The position numbers and the translations under genes are program-made. The notes below the pieces were generated by a model. The model ran no database searches. It saw only the letters and a list, made by a program, of their open reading frames with translations, and was not told where the DNA came from. Shown here in pieces: positions 1 through 11,775 of a stretch of DNA of 54,713 nucleotides (position 1 is the stretch's first letter; each line of letters opens with the position of its first letter). Origin of the DNA: Trichinella spiralis (taxonomy: Eukaryota > Nematoda > Enoplea > Trichinellida > Trichinellidae); the NCBI GenBank assembly GCA_000181795.3, contig CM012955.1, positions 13,565,880 to 13,620,592 of the forward strand. Direction: 5' to 3'.

Positions 1-240
1 CAATCCAAAACGGCTGGAGCCACCATCCACGGACGGCCTCAAACTGATATGATTTCTATTAGGTCAACAAAGCCAACGACCTCGCATGCAAATTTTTATT
101 TTATTCATTTCTGCTGATAAATGTGGCTACTGTACATTTTTCATTGTTCAGTTAGATGGAAATGCAAAGTTTGGGCGAAATCTGTCCAGTAATTGTGGAA
201 TAATGGGTTTCGTTGTTTCACTTGCCTCTAATGTGTGTGT
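1..240 (-). repeat. Dispersed repeat A, left copy (inverted relative to the right-edge copy)
   Basis: The first ~240 bases match 53940-54215 as an inverted repeat. The shared blocks include the stretch with GCATGCAAATTTTTATTTTA, the cagcagaaatgaataaaat stretch (read on the other strand) and the ~50 bp block ending in a CA/TG microsatellite. Differences are few, so the copies look fairly recent. No coding content was recognised. Confidence 0.85.
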
Positions 241-325
241 GTGTGTGCGTGTGTGTGAATGAGTTTGGGTGAAATCTGTCAAGTTATTGTGAAATAACGG
301 GCTTCTAAAGTTGGCACTTTGCCTA
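170..325 (+). repeat. Imperfect ~50 bp tandem pair around a TG microsatellite
   Basis: A unit beginning tttgggYgaaatctgtc and running to 'cacttgcc/actttgcc' occurs at about 170-225 and again at about 265-320. The (TG)n run of about 228-256 sits between the two. A related unit without the microsatellite appears near 51355-51410. Confidence 0.7.
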
Positions 326-504
326 TCTCAATATATAGGCAAGCTTGCCACTTGATTTAGGATATTTCGAGAACTGTTCAACTATGAAAGGCGGGGATAA
401 GTATATTGTACTTCTCTATTCATTTTTGATCGACTCATTCCCAAAAAGTTCCAATTTTGGAATCCAACGTGTTTCTCGATAATTGCAAATTTCTTGGGCT
501 ATAT

Positions 505-800
505 ACTTGCAAATTTTTCATTCTGCATGAATATTTAATTTATAGAATTCAAGTATAACGTAAACATTAATCCTTTTCTATCATATTTTATGAACTTAAA
601 ACGTTTTGAAATGAAATCATGATGGGCTCGGAAGTTCAGCTGCTCATTGTTCTTTAAGATTTAATGAGAATTTGTAATTTTTAGAATGCTGAAAAGCAAG
701 TAAATTTCGCATCTGACAGTCATTATATCTGCTAAAGCAGAGTTACTCATTTTCTGATTTTATAAGAAATATTAAAATGAAATGTAAAAAAAGTGAATAT
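505..800 (+). repeat. Dispersed repeat B, left copy (direct relative to 53005-53300)
   Basis: This stretch aligns in the same orientation with 53005-53300. Shared landmarks are the atgaatatttaatt block, the gggctYggaagttcagctg block, ttcattgttctttaagattt, and tctgacagtcattatatctg. Divergence is visibly higher than for repeat A. It is probably part of the same duplicated unit. Confidence 0.8.
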
Positions 801-1309
801 TAGCAGAAAATGCATACATTTTCAATAACGTGCAATTGATCATTTCCTGAGAACATGGATGGGAATTTGACATTAAAAAATTGTCACATTGCATTAGAAT
901 TGCAGTCCAATCTTATTATTCTGCAAAATTCTCAATTCTGAAACTAAATCAATGAAAAAAGTTTCATACATGAAGATTTTATTATTGAATATTGCTAAAT
1001 GATAAGAATAGTCCCATGCATAATAACAGGATATCAAGCACCAACTTTTTGTCACGTAGATGCTTTCATTTAATGAAGCATGTACAGAAAAAGCAAAAAA
1101 GCTGAGTTTTGAGTTCAACGTGCTTTTGATCGTCCTAACCAATCTTTCCCAACATCAACCAGAACATGTGTCAATTAGCCACCTCTGAAGAAAATCACCA
1201 TTCGAATCATTAAATAATAATGATCACACGAGTGAGCCGACAAATGTATGATTCAGTGAACTCCCTTTCCATCTTCAAATATATATGTTTAGTAATATCC
1301 ATTCCTGTT

Positions 1310-1870
1310 CTCGTCGAATGGGAAGTGTTCCAGCAGATGTGATAATACAGTATCCTCTGGAATTGCATCTGTTTCTGGCAAGTAATTCAAACATGCAATT
1401 TTATCCGTTCCATTCGCAACGTCTTCCAAAATCTCTTGCACATTAACATTCTATTCGGCATACATCCTGCCGCTGTGACGGACGTTCAAAATATGCATCG
1501 TAGAAAGCAGAATTAAGAAGGTTCTTTCCAGAAAAATTATCAAAAATTGTGGACAGATTGTTGTCATTCGTAAGAGGGAGTACAAACGTGAGTACAGCAT
1601 TTGGCATACCTCCATCTTCACATGAAATTGTAAATGTAATAAATGTATCTTTCTCAGCTCACCATAACTGCTTTCGCCTTGTTATCAACTTTAGTATTAA
1701 TACGTCTTCTTTTGTCTGCTGTTTCCCATGAACAACGTTTGACAATGCAAAGTCGCTCGCCCTTCTCTTGTTGTGATGTTCATACGTGAAGACTAGTAAT
1801 TCAGTAGGCGGTGTAAGTGTTTTTCGTAGAGGTTGGCGAGTACATCTCGGCTTCAGGATTGTCCCGTTGG
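1310..1870 (-). pseudogene. Broken cadherin-repeat fragment
   Basis: Read on the minus strand, about 1560-1650 encodes the end of a cadherin repeat: a CEDGGMPNA-like motif followed by a hydrophobic beta strand and TNDN, matching the family's DxGxP...DxNDN. About 1310-1480 encodes the start of the next repeat, with FYDAYFERP, then ILEDVANGT (family pattern xVxEdxxxGT) and HFPFDENRNG. The two parts lie in different frames with no possible intron between them, and an in-frame stop precedes the first part. It is therefore most likely a decayed copy of a host cadherin gene rather than two live exons. About 1660-1870 may hold more of the upstream repeat (ASDFALSN-like). No parent gene is in the window. 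Confidence 0.45.
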
Positions 1871-1874
1871 TCAC

Positions 1875-2280
1875 CGCAATCCGTGTAGATCTTTCGACTT
1901 ATTTTGCGCTTGGACGAGGAAATTCAGGATAATAAAGAGAAACTACAACTACGCAATCGAATAACGTGTTTATCAGAACGTGCTACCGACAACCACGGTG
2001 AAAAATCACACTGCGGCCGACCACGAACCGAACACCACGCACCAACACTACATGACCGTCTCCCTTTACTGTGACAAACGACCGTAATCTTTCTGATGAT
2101 CAAGTATTACATGACTCTTTTCTACCGATGGGTCGCCAAAACTTCTTGTGGTGACGTCTCTCTTTCTTTCTCTCGCTGCTTTGCCTACAATGGAAGGCGT
2201 TTCAGATTTTCTACCGCTAGGTACTGAACACCTGGCCGTCTGTTGCAGCGGGTGGTTACCGTAAAACAATCATTATAATC
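1875..2280. other. GC-richer island of unknown origin
   Basis: About 400 bases of clearly higher GC and CpG content sit between AT-rich DNA and the cadherin-like fragment. A short minus-strand open frame (2066-2269) has no recognisable motif. The block could be a remnant of a mobile element or a displaced regulatory sequence; neither is demonstrable from the sequence alone. Confidence 0.3.
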
Positions 2281-3374
2281 AAAATATCATTTTTGATTCT
2301 CTGTTGACCAAATCAAACCCATGGATACGTTGTGTGTAAATTGCAGTTAAACATTAATGAAACAATAATTGCAACATTTCTGCAAAAGGAGTAAAAACAG
2401 CATGTTATACAGTACAATTTAAAAACCGTCGCGTTTATATTTAACCAATACATAGTTTGAAGAAATCAGAATTTTTTTAATTCGAAATTTTTATCACTTA
2501 TTCTGTTTTTGAAAACTTTGGAATTGTGCTTTGTGACCAACAACAGAAGCTGAGAGTGAAATATGGTTGATCAGTTTGTTTAGATAAATTTGGATTACGA
2601 TGAGCCTCGTTTAAAACTGTTTCATTTGTAACGAATTTTTTCAATTTTTATTTGTAAATGTTTAAAATAATGGCAAAAACTCAGAAAAAATTACTAATGA
2701 AAATTTTGATTTTTCATTCGAATTTCATTTTTTTAATCTACATTTTTTTATCTTGAAAATGTGTTATATGTTGCCATTTTTGTTAAAACTTTTACCTTTG
2801 AGCAAAAGAATTAATTATTGGAAAATGAAAAGTTTTATCACATTAATAACAATTCTTTGAATTATTCATGAGTCTTTGTAATGTTTCGTAGTAATTTTCC
2901 CAATAATTTGTAATTTTTTTCCAAACTTAGAAATAAATTAACCATGAAAAGCAAATTCTTTCGGAACAATTGCTGTATTATGACATGCTGAACAATGAAT
3001 GTAAACATGCTGCATTATAGCATTATTTTAAAATGTTTTAATGAATTATTGTTTTATTAATCATTAGTTATTATATTTCCACTTGATTATTCTGTATATA
3101 TTTTTTTTGTTTTTAGTATAAATATCTATTGTGCGCCTTAGTTCTTTTATCGTGAGTTCTTTTATGCTGTATAAATTATTTTTTACCCTTTGGTTTGTCA
3201 CAATAGAAACGAATGAAATTCTTAATTTTTAAATTCTATTAGTTACTCTTTTATTTTTTACCTAAATAAATGTGATAATAAATATTTGTGAATTTTGTCC
3301 TTGATTACTAAATAGGGCTATTTTGTTCTTACAACAGTATAACGCGAAGTTGCACTCTATTGCTCATTATTGGA
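2281..3374. other. AT-rich intergenic DNA upstream of TRAPPC13
   Basis: Long A/T runs with no open frame showing protein-like composition. It presumably holds the TRAPPC13 promoter. Nothing else was seen. Confidence 0.6.
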
Positions 3375-5293
3375 ATGGATTTTTCAAAATGTGACTTACT
3401 CACTATAAAAGGTAAAGTTGTCAGATTCAGGTTTCACAGCATATCTCAAGGTCTGCATTTAGTTGTCAGGTTAACTCAGCAGTTGTCTAATACAAGTGCA
3501 TCTTCTGAACATGCTAATCAAAATATCACAGGTGAAGAAATACCACGAATTGAAGAACCGTTGGCTGTTGGAGACGATTTTCGAAGCATGCTATTTTCAT
3601 CTAGGCATACTTGTAACCAAGTCGGGTATATTTACTCATCTTCTGTTTGTTCAGCGTTATTAATTATGTGATGAATTTCAGGAATGTATACCTTGGTGAA
3701 GTGTTTTCTTGTTACATTTCAATATTGAATGGGACAGGTGAAACAGTAACCGAAGTAAATTTAAAAGTAATACTTACTTGATGTAAAAACGACGTTTTAA
3801 TTGATCATATATTTTTCAGGTTGACATTCAGACGAACGCCACACGAGTATTGTTGCCTTTTAAATATCAAGATACATCATTAACACTCAACGCTGGTCAG
3901 TCTGTTGGTGATTCCATCAGCCATGAGGTGAAAGAGATTGGTTTACATTTGTAAGCTTTTCACAAATATTTTTGCTATTGCTTTCTTTTCAAATTTGAAT
4001 TCCATCTAGATTAGTTTGTGCTCTTAGCTACAGCAAGTCAAATGGTGAAAAAGTTTTCTTTCGTCAGTTTTTTCAGTTTCCAGTTTTAAAGCCTTTGGAT
4101 GTTTGCACGAAATTGTGCAGTGCTGAAGTAAGACATTCAGAAGTTGTAATGACAAACTGCTTGCATCTGTCAAGTCAGTGCTTTATATTTGTTATTTTAT
4201 TTGTTATTATATATATTTTTCCATTGTTAAAATAAGTTATTCTGTTCATTTAATATGAATTTGTATAACATTTAAAATTTCTTCCGAATGATAATGACAC
4301 AATTTTAGAATGATACAGTATATTTGGAAGCTCAGGTGCAAAATACAACAGATGCGGATATGATCATGGAGCGTGTAGCGTTGGAACCAGTACCTGATCT
4401 TGCACCAGTAACTAGAATTGACGATTTTTGCAGTGGAAAGTAAGTTTGAAATATTTGTTATAATAATATTTTTTCTAAGATCTTAGTGCCGTCGGATTTC
4501 AACGATTCGTATATTTGTACAGTATTATACCGTATTATTATCATAGAACGGAATTTTCAGTCGAAAACATTTCCCAGAATTTTGATGCTTTTATTTAGAG
4601 AGAAAAATTGTTGTCTCATTAAGCCTGGTGCTGTTCGCCAATTTTTGTATGGCATTTCGTGCATTAAACAAGACGTCAGTTGGATTGCAGTTGCGAAATT
4701 GAACATGGTTTGGAGAACGACAAATGGTCGTCGAGGTCGAGTTCAAACCTGCCCACTGCAAAAAACAGTAATTATTATTCAAGTGTAATAATAGTAATTT
4801 TTTAAGTTAGTAAGGCAGATTTTCAGGTATCAGGATGTGGCGATTTGAAACTGAAAGTAATTAGTGGTCCAAGTGCTGTTAAAATACGTTTACCTTTTCA
4901 CGTCGTTTTTCAAATTCAAAACTGCAGGTATATGAAAATGCTATTTTAAACTGTTTTATTTTTTGTGTGTCATTTCTTGCAGTCTTCTTTTAGTGAAAGA
5001 GCACTGCAGCTAACGTTAACATTAGATGATACTTTGCAAAAAGGACTGTTGTGGAACAGTTTGTCAGAAGTTCAATTCGAACCTTTATTGCCTGCTAAAA
5101 CAATGAACGTAACTTTAACTTTATTTGCGGAATGTGCAGGGCTGCAGGTTTGTTTGCGTTCAATTATTAACTGTTTTTCATGCTAAATGGGGCTTCAATA
5201 TTTCAGTTCGCATCCGGGATGAAGTTTTATGACTGCAATGCAAAGCGAAGATATGAATATAATGATGTATTCCATGTTTTTGTTTATACATGA
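3375..5293 (+). CDS. TRAPPC13: Trafficking protein particle complex subunit 13
   Basis: This encodes a subunit of the TRAPP II/III vesicle-tethering complexes that act as Rab exchange factors at the Golgi. Ten exons fit GT-AG borders and phase: 3375-3625, 3682-3766, 3820-3950, 4010-4127, 4309-4439, 4487-4508, 4561-4767, 4827-4927, 4994-5147 and 5207-5293. They give about 428 residues, close to the ~417 of the human protein. Conserved landmarks in order are [69 protein letters not shown] and the C-terminal [13 protein letters not shown]. The acceptor at 4560 is preferred to a downstream AG because it alone keeps phase 0. The start is the first in-frame ATG; the N-terminus is less conserved, and an upstream exon remains possible. 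AATAAA follows at about 5423. Confidence 0.93.
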
Positions 5294-6009
5294 ACGCGTT
5301 ATAGAACTACATTTATTTATGGAGAATGTAAATGCGAAAGAAAAAGTTATTCGATTCCTTTTCTCAAGCAGCTTTTCATGAATAGATGTCGTTTTTCATA
5401 ATGTGCCGTCGTCGATGTTCACAATAAATGTTCAGTAAAGAATATGCTGTAATTAAAATTTCCTTGATAACGGTAAAGCCTCATAGGAGAACAATAAAAC
5501 AAACAAATACCAAGAAGCAATAACATCAAATTATTAGTTATGACAGTTAAGAGTGGAGAATGATATCAGTTGAAAAAAAAAGAATTTCAAATCAGGTGAT
5601 CTTTCAAACGAATAAACAAACTCTTTACGCACTTGAATTCTGATAATACAGCATAACCATCTTAAGGTACATTTAAAGTAAATTTCGGTGTAAACGGTGC
5701 AAAAAATTCATCAGAGCAATGAACTAACTTTTCCAAAAAGGAAAAAAAAGAATATACCGAAAATAAGAAGAAACATCGTTTCTGATTTTACTACACACGA
5801 TCGCTAGCAGATTTGGAAAGGCTCATTTTGAACATCCGCTTAATGGAAGTGGCGGACAGCTTTTTTCTAAACAAAAATAAATACTTGAAATTAAATTAAA
5901 TTCACCAATAAACCAATTTAATAATAACTAAAAGTTACATTTAAACATACAAAAAGATCACAGCAGATTAAGTAAAAATGACCAGAATACACATGATATG
6001 TTACATATA
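5294..6009. other. Convergent 3' regions of TRAPPC13 and PLCG
   Basis: The region holds the two 3' UTRs running towards each other. AATAAA-type signals occur (for example at about 5422), and no additional coding sequence was seen. Confidence 0.6.
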
Positions 6010-9000
6010 TTACTTGGGAACAGCAGAAGGATTGGCAATGGATTCCAGTCGGTTAGCCATGTTGTTGCTGCTACTGTTTTCGGGAAGTGATTTTGTTACA
6101 GTTCCTTTGTTTTTTGTTTTTTCAATTGCTTCAAGAATATGTTCAGGAATTTCACTTAACTGAACTTCTTCCTGAAAATAGCAATTGGCAAACAGCTCAT
6201 TAGTTAATAAATCAATGTAAATAATTAAAAAAATTTTTTTCCCTCCCTAAAGTCAACTATCTTGAATAATCTTCATTTCTACCTGTTGCTGAATGTCAAT
6301 ATGAAGCAATAAGGCAGACAATTCCAATTCTTCACTGTACTCGTTTTTCAAATTAACAGAACGGTATCCTAAAATTATACATATATATGTGTGTGTAAAG
6401 AACAAAAAAAGTCAAAGAAACTAACAATAAACAGACACCTGTTCTTATACAGTTTAATGGAAAAGTAGCTTGTGCAATGACAGGTTCACCGGATGGATAA
6501 ACCAAATCACCGTCTTCAACATAGAATCGAAGCAGTGCCGCTTCAGGACATTTGACGTTGAATTCGAAATGTTCATTCCAAATCGGATGAAGGCCATCGC
6601 ATGCTAAAAACACCCTCTCTCATCAATAAAATATCAATTTCAAATATGCTAAAAAATAATTTTTTAATCAATACAAATAACGCTAGTTCGATAGGCCTGA
6701 CAATCGAAAGGCAAGCCAACAATTTCCACTTCAACTACTGGACTGACTATTCCTTTACAGCGATCTTTCCTGTACAAATGACGTCCAGCAATTACCTAAA
6801 TATTAGTGAATAAAGTGGAAAACATAATCAATCGATAAAGCATTTTCACTTCGATAGTTAACAAAATTGCCCGGCTTCCAAGAATAGATTCGGATAAATT
6901 TGGATCATAACTTTCATTGCGCATAAACTCTGGTTTCAACACATATCCGCATCTTCCGTTGGCTAAGAAGCGAGCTTGATTCAATTGCATAAATTTGTCT
7001 ACAATTAAACAACAAATTCATCGTAATAAATAAATTGATTTCGAAAATTTTAAAGAAAATCCCAAATTAAAATTACCAGGAGTTTGATAATTCAGTGCGA
7101 CCATCTGACATCCAGCATTCCACATCGGTATTGGATTGAAATTCGACGAAGTTAAACGACATGCATTCGGATAAACTCGAGAAAGTTGATGTCGATTGAA
7201 TCGAAGCAAATCTATTGAAAAAAAATGTTTTTTTAATCGTTCAATTTAAAATTGTCAACACTTTCAACAAAGAATAAAAATTCACCCTTTTCCAGAAGTC
7301 TCTCCAATTTCAGTTCACTAAAAGAGCACATCTCACGATGACTACCTGGTATTTCTAAATAATTTTTTAAAGAAAATCCAAAAATAAATAAATAAATAAA
7401 TAAAATGCAACATATTACTGCCCGGATTGAACGGAATAGCTTGACAGTAGACCATAATGTCAGATAGTTCGCGTGCAATGCGCAAACATTTCTCTTTCGT
7501 TTTCACTGAATTCGCCTGAACATTGAATTCTAATTATAATTGTCTGTGTTGAAATTTCATATTCATGTTCACTTTTTCAGTCAATGATCGAGATACTTCC
7601 AAAATGGAATTCATCCAATCAATTTGATCATCACGTGAATTTGCCGCAACAATGATTTCTCGAACAGTATCGTTGCTTGCATTTTCTCTTACACTGAAGA
7701 CAAATGGACGCGATACATCAAGCTCTTCTATAACAAACACACAACAAAATTATATAAAATAATAATTTTAATGGTCACTCATGAACCTATTGAACAGGTG
7801 GAAAGATTGATTGAATCGAACTCTTGCAAATTGTAATTGCTGTCACTCTGCAACAACGGCTTTGTCAGGCTGTTTGGAATCAATTCAACCTGATCACGTG
7901 GAACCAAACCGACTTTACCTTTATAAATGCCACGCAACCTATAAAATTAAAAAGTAAAACATACTTTTACAAAAAGAAACATTCTCCCATACCATTGTTC
8001 ATCTTCAATACGTTGCACTGTAATCCAAGCGTTCATCGGAAATGATAATTCAGACTCGTTATTTGCCACGTAATTACATCTCGCCCTAGCAATTGTCTAA
8101 AGTTGACAATTAATATTTTCATTCTCAATCGAAAAGAAAAATTGAATCAATTTACATACTTTTCCATCGCTGTTCAGATCCATGTATGAACCAGTAGGAG
8201 CATGTGATACCTCTGAAGCGTATTTTTCAATAGTTTCTGCATTAACTGGATATTTCAACGAAATCCCGTGATATAATTCATTTTTCCCATAGTAATCAAC
8301 TAGCCAGTTGAAATTTTCAAATTGATGATCACAAACTACAAACAAGCGACCTTCCTGTTTCAAACGGCAATGTTTTATGTGACCGTCAACCCTAAACAAT
8401 GGACTAGTGATATTTTCAAAAATCGATTAAATACAAATAATTCATTATTAAAATAAAAACGCGATAAAAATTAAATATCCACTGCAAGAGAGCAAATAAA
8501 TGAACGCACCGAAATGACAAAATGAAAGCACGATCACCAGATGAACTTGTACGAATGAGGAAAGCTCCATCCAGAGGATACGCGTTTAACATTTCTTCAG
8601 CTTTTTGCCTGTCAAGCTCTGCGTGAAACCACGGCTCCCCAATATGAGGACATGGCTGTGGGCAAGGTATTTTAAGTTTGGCACGAAATTTCGGAGTTAC
8701 GAGATAATTTTGCTGATAATAAGCGATCAGCTGATATAACGAATCCACTTTCTTCGCTTCAACTAAATAATAATGTTTTGTGCCCGCAATCTGAGTAGAT
8801 TTGATTCTACAGTGATGCACAGTATCATTATACCTGCAAAAGTTATACATGCGTGTTATGTGAAATGAGAAAAAGGCACGTAAAAAGCAAACAAACTTAC
8901 AAAAGGGAAAGGGAGTGATCACCAACAAATGTACTCGATTCTCTAACTAAAAACAGTCCCTTTCCCAAGTGACTGTGCTCTTTTAATATTTCCACAGCTT

Positions 9001-11775
9001 GATCACGACTAATACGACCGTGAAACCATTCTTCTGTTAAATGCAACTCATCAGCATTGAAATTAATCTTCCCTTCTTCTATATCATCTTGTTCACAAGA
9101 TGATGATGATGATGATGTATCCTTCAGCTCTTCAATCTTATCCGCGTTTTCGTCCACAGTTGCAGTTTTATTATAACGCTGCCCAAGCGTTGTATCAACA
9201 TTGCGTGTAAAATAAATACGATCCGGGAACAGGAGAAAAATATGAGGATGCCATTCCTAAATCAACTGCTGCTACATGCGACGTCTAATTTTTACTGACA
9301 AACTTCTAAATTTGCTTTCCATTCCATTCAATACCGTCTTAATTTATGAAACACCTTAACTTCGACATATTCATATTGAAATTAATTTGATTTTTTCTGT
9401 AACAACTGTCAACACTGGCATAATTAAAACTTTTTCAAAAGTTGACATTTAAATTTATGCAACGACTTTCTCAAAAATTACATACCTCTAAATCTTTTTC
9501 TTTTATATATAGAATTCCTTTTTTCAAAATGTCAGGATTGGACAAAGCGTCAGTATCTCGGAAAGCTAAAGCAATAAAAAACTTTATTACACATAATAAT
9601 AGAATAACAAACTACAAAAAATCACTTACGGTCATCAAGAAAACTGTTTAAATTCAAACCATTGGCCACGTCGTCCTGTTCTACGGGAAGTTTTTTGTGT
9701 TTCACAATAATCTTCCCTTTCAACTGTTCCGGAGACGGTAGCCTATCCGTTTCTGGATCGTTATCAAACGTTAGTAGCATATCTATTTAAAATTAAGTTT
9801 TATTAATGTAATATTCAAAATAAAATCAAACAAAAAATAATAATTAAAAAAAGTATTTTCTACCTCCAAGTATTTCTTTCAAATCTTTAACCAGTTGCCG
9901 TTGATAGGGTAATGTACAGTTGTCTTCGACTGATAAAATGACAGGATATTCTGACTGAACAAAGGCGTATTCTTTGATTGTGCGAAGTACATCACGCAAA
10001 CTGAGCTTTGTTGTCATCGTATAGCCATGATAAATGACAATATCCAGCTCAGAAAGACCACGCTTCTGACCATCCCAGCAATCGACTAAACGTTTTCTCT
10101 ATTACGAAGAAAATAATATACCCAAGTGATAAAACGAACGTTCAACGCAGCGACAATTCATCATCAGCGCACGCGCATAAGCTTCCAACGACGATTCACT
10201 TTTCAGCTGATCACCAGTCAAATAACTAAAATACAGTAATAAAATCTGACCATTTATTCATAAAAATAAATGAATAACCAAATATGTAGAACTTTACGTA
10301 TTATGCGACGAAGCAATCCAATAATCGCATAATGGGTGCCACATTGACTGGGTAATATTTTCGTGGACGGGATCGAAAATGCTGTTTTGCTTTGAAAATA
10401 AAAAGTCCACAAACTTAAAAAAAATTATTCACTAATTTATTTTTCATTCAATCATGTCAGACAACAAACCTCCTGTATAGTAAGATATGGATTATCTTCG
10501 TCTCTAGGTGGATAAATGCCGCGTAAATACTGACACATAAAGAGTCGACATTCTTCTTTGCATTCAGCCATTTTATCCTAAATGTTTGTTTTCAGGTTTT
10601 GTTTTCAAATTGAAAAGTCACATCAAAGATATTTTCACTTACATTTTGCTCGCGCAATAAAAATCGTCTAAATCCATCTAAGAAGACCTTTTCACCGTCG
10701 ACCGAATAGGAAAAGAATGAACAAGAGAATAGCTAAAACGATAAAAAAGGAAATAATTACCAATTTAAATTAATAAGGATAATAATGCACTGTCATACAG
10801 AATGTCGGTAAACAAGACGACGGTACGCCAATACGAAAGCTTCAAAATTTGAATTACCCTGAATAAAAAATTACAATAAAATGTATTACTGCATGTTTAA
10901 ACTTGAAATAATTTTCAAATATATTGGTTAATGTTGAAATTAAGATTGCTAGATTTAAATTTGTAAAAATACCCACGTTAACTATTTCAAGAAATGATTT
11001 CGAAGGTATTCTGCACTGCAAACGTTGCTGTATAAACGGCTTCATCAATTTCAAAGGTACGCTGAAATGAAACAGGCAAAATAAACATTAAGTTAAAGAA
11101 AAAATTCAAAGTTACATAAGCGAATCTTGATGAGCAATAGCTAAAAATTCTCTGCGCAACCAACGATCAACTAAAACAGGATGAGAGACAAGATGAAGTT
11201 CATTTCGAATTGCATTTATTCCAGCAGTCCATAAATCACACACAGATTGCGAATCAACTAAAAATAAAAATAAACTTTATTAATAAATTTAATATAGACA
11301 TTGAACAAACTATATGGGCAATTCTTTTTATATTTTGATCATATCCTCACTTACAGGCAACAAAGAGTTGCTGCAAAATAAATTCAGAACCAAAATATAC
11401 TATCATAATTCTTGATGGATCATAGCTGAGCATATCTTTATGACGATTTCGATCGACCACTTTCATGTAGTTCACTTTGTATTCCAAAGTTTGTGCCTCT
11501 TTCAGAAAATGCAACGAAATTCCATAAGGACGCCCAGAATCCTTGTTGTTGTTGCCATCTTTGCAAAGCAAAAGTTGCATCGTACTACATTGTAAACGCA
11601 TGAAATTAAAGCTGGATCCCAGTTTACGAGCACAGAAAACCTTCGCCACATTGGTACCCTTTTCCATGTAGGATATTAGTTTTCTAGAATTATAAACTCT
11701 AGGTAAACCGTTCTCCTGTTGTTCAGGCGTATGTATTGAATTCACAGCTGCATCGGCAGTTTCACACTTCTCCAT
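6010..11775 (-). CDS. PLCG: Phospholipase C gamma (PI-PLC gamma)
   Basis: This is a tyrosine-kinase-regulated enzyme that splits PIP2 into IP3 and diacylglycerol at the plasma membrane. About twenty exons encode every family domain in order. The N-terminal PH domain is at ~11770-11250 and the EF-hand region at ~11250-10450. The X catalytic box is at ~10385-9660, with [17 protein letters not shown] (codon completed across a splice), [11 protein letters not shown] and IIVKHKKL. The first half of the split PH domain lies at ~9545-9170. Two SH2 domains follow (EEWFHGRIS...FLVRESSTF at ~9060-8930; EPWFHAELD...[14 protein letters not shown] at ~8640-8510). A linker with GSYMDL (~8190) precedes the SH3 domain at ~8095-7870. 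The second PH half, [10 protein letters not shown], is at ~7700. The Y box is at ~7200-6880 ([29 protein letters not shown]) and the C2 domain at ~6860-6440. The stop is at 6010-6012. The start is the first ATG after an acceptor, so a 5' UTR exon or trans-splicing is likely. Confidence 0.96.

Noticed and set aside
4561-4602. Longer TRAPPC13 intron ending at the tttag near 4598
   Set aside because: That acceptor would break the reading phase. The acceptor at 4560 keeps phase 0 and gives a 52-base intron of typical size.
4735-4760. A GTTCAAACC box resembling a tRNA internal promoter
   Set aside because: It lies inside a conserved TRAPPC13 exon, and no cloverleaf can be formed around it.
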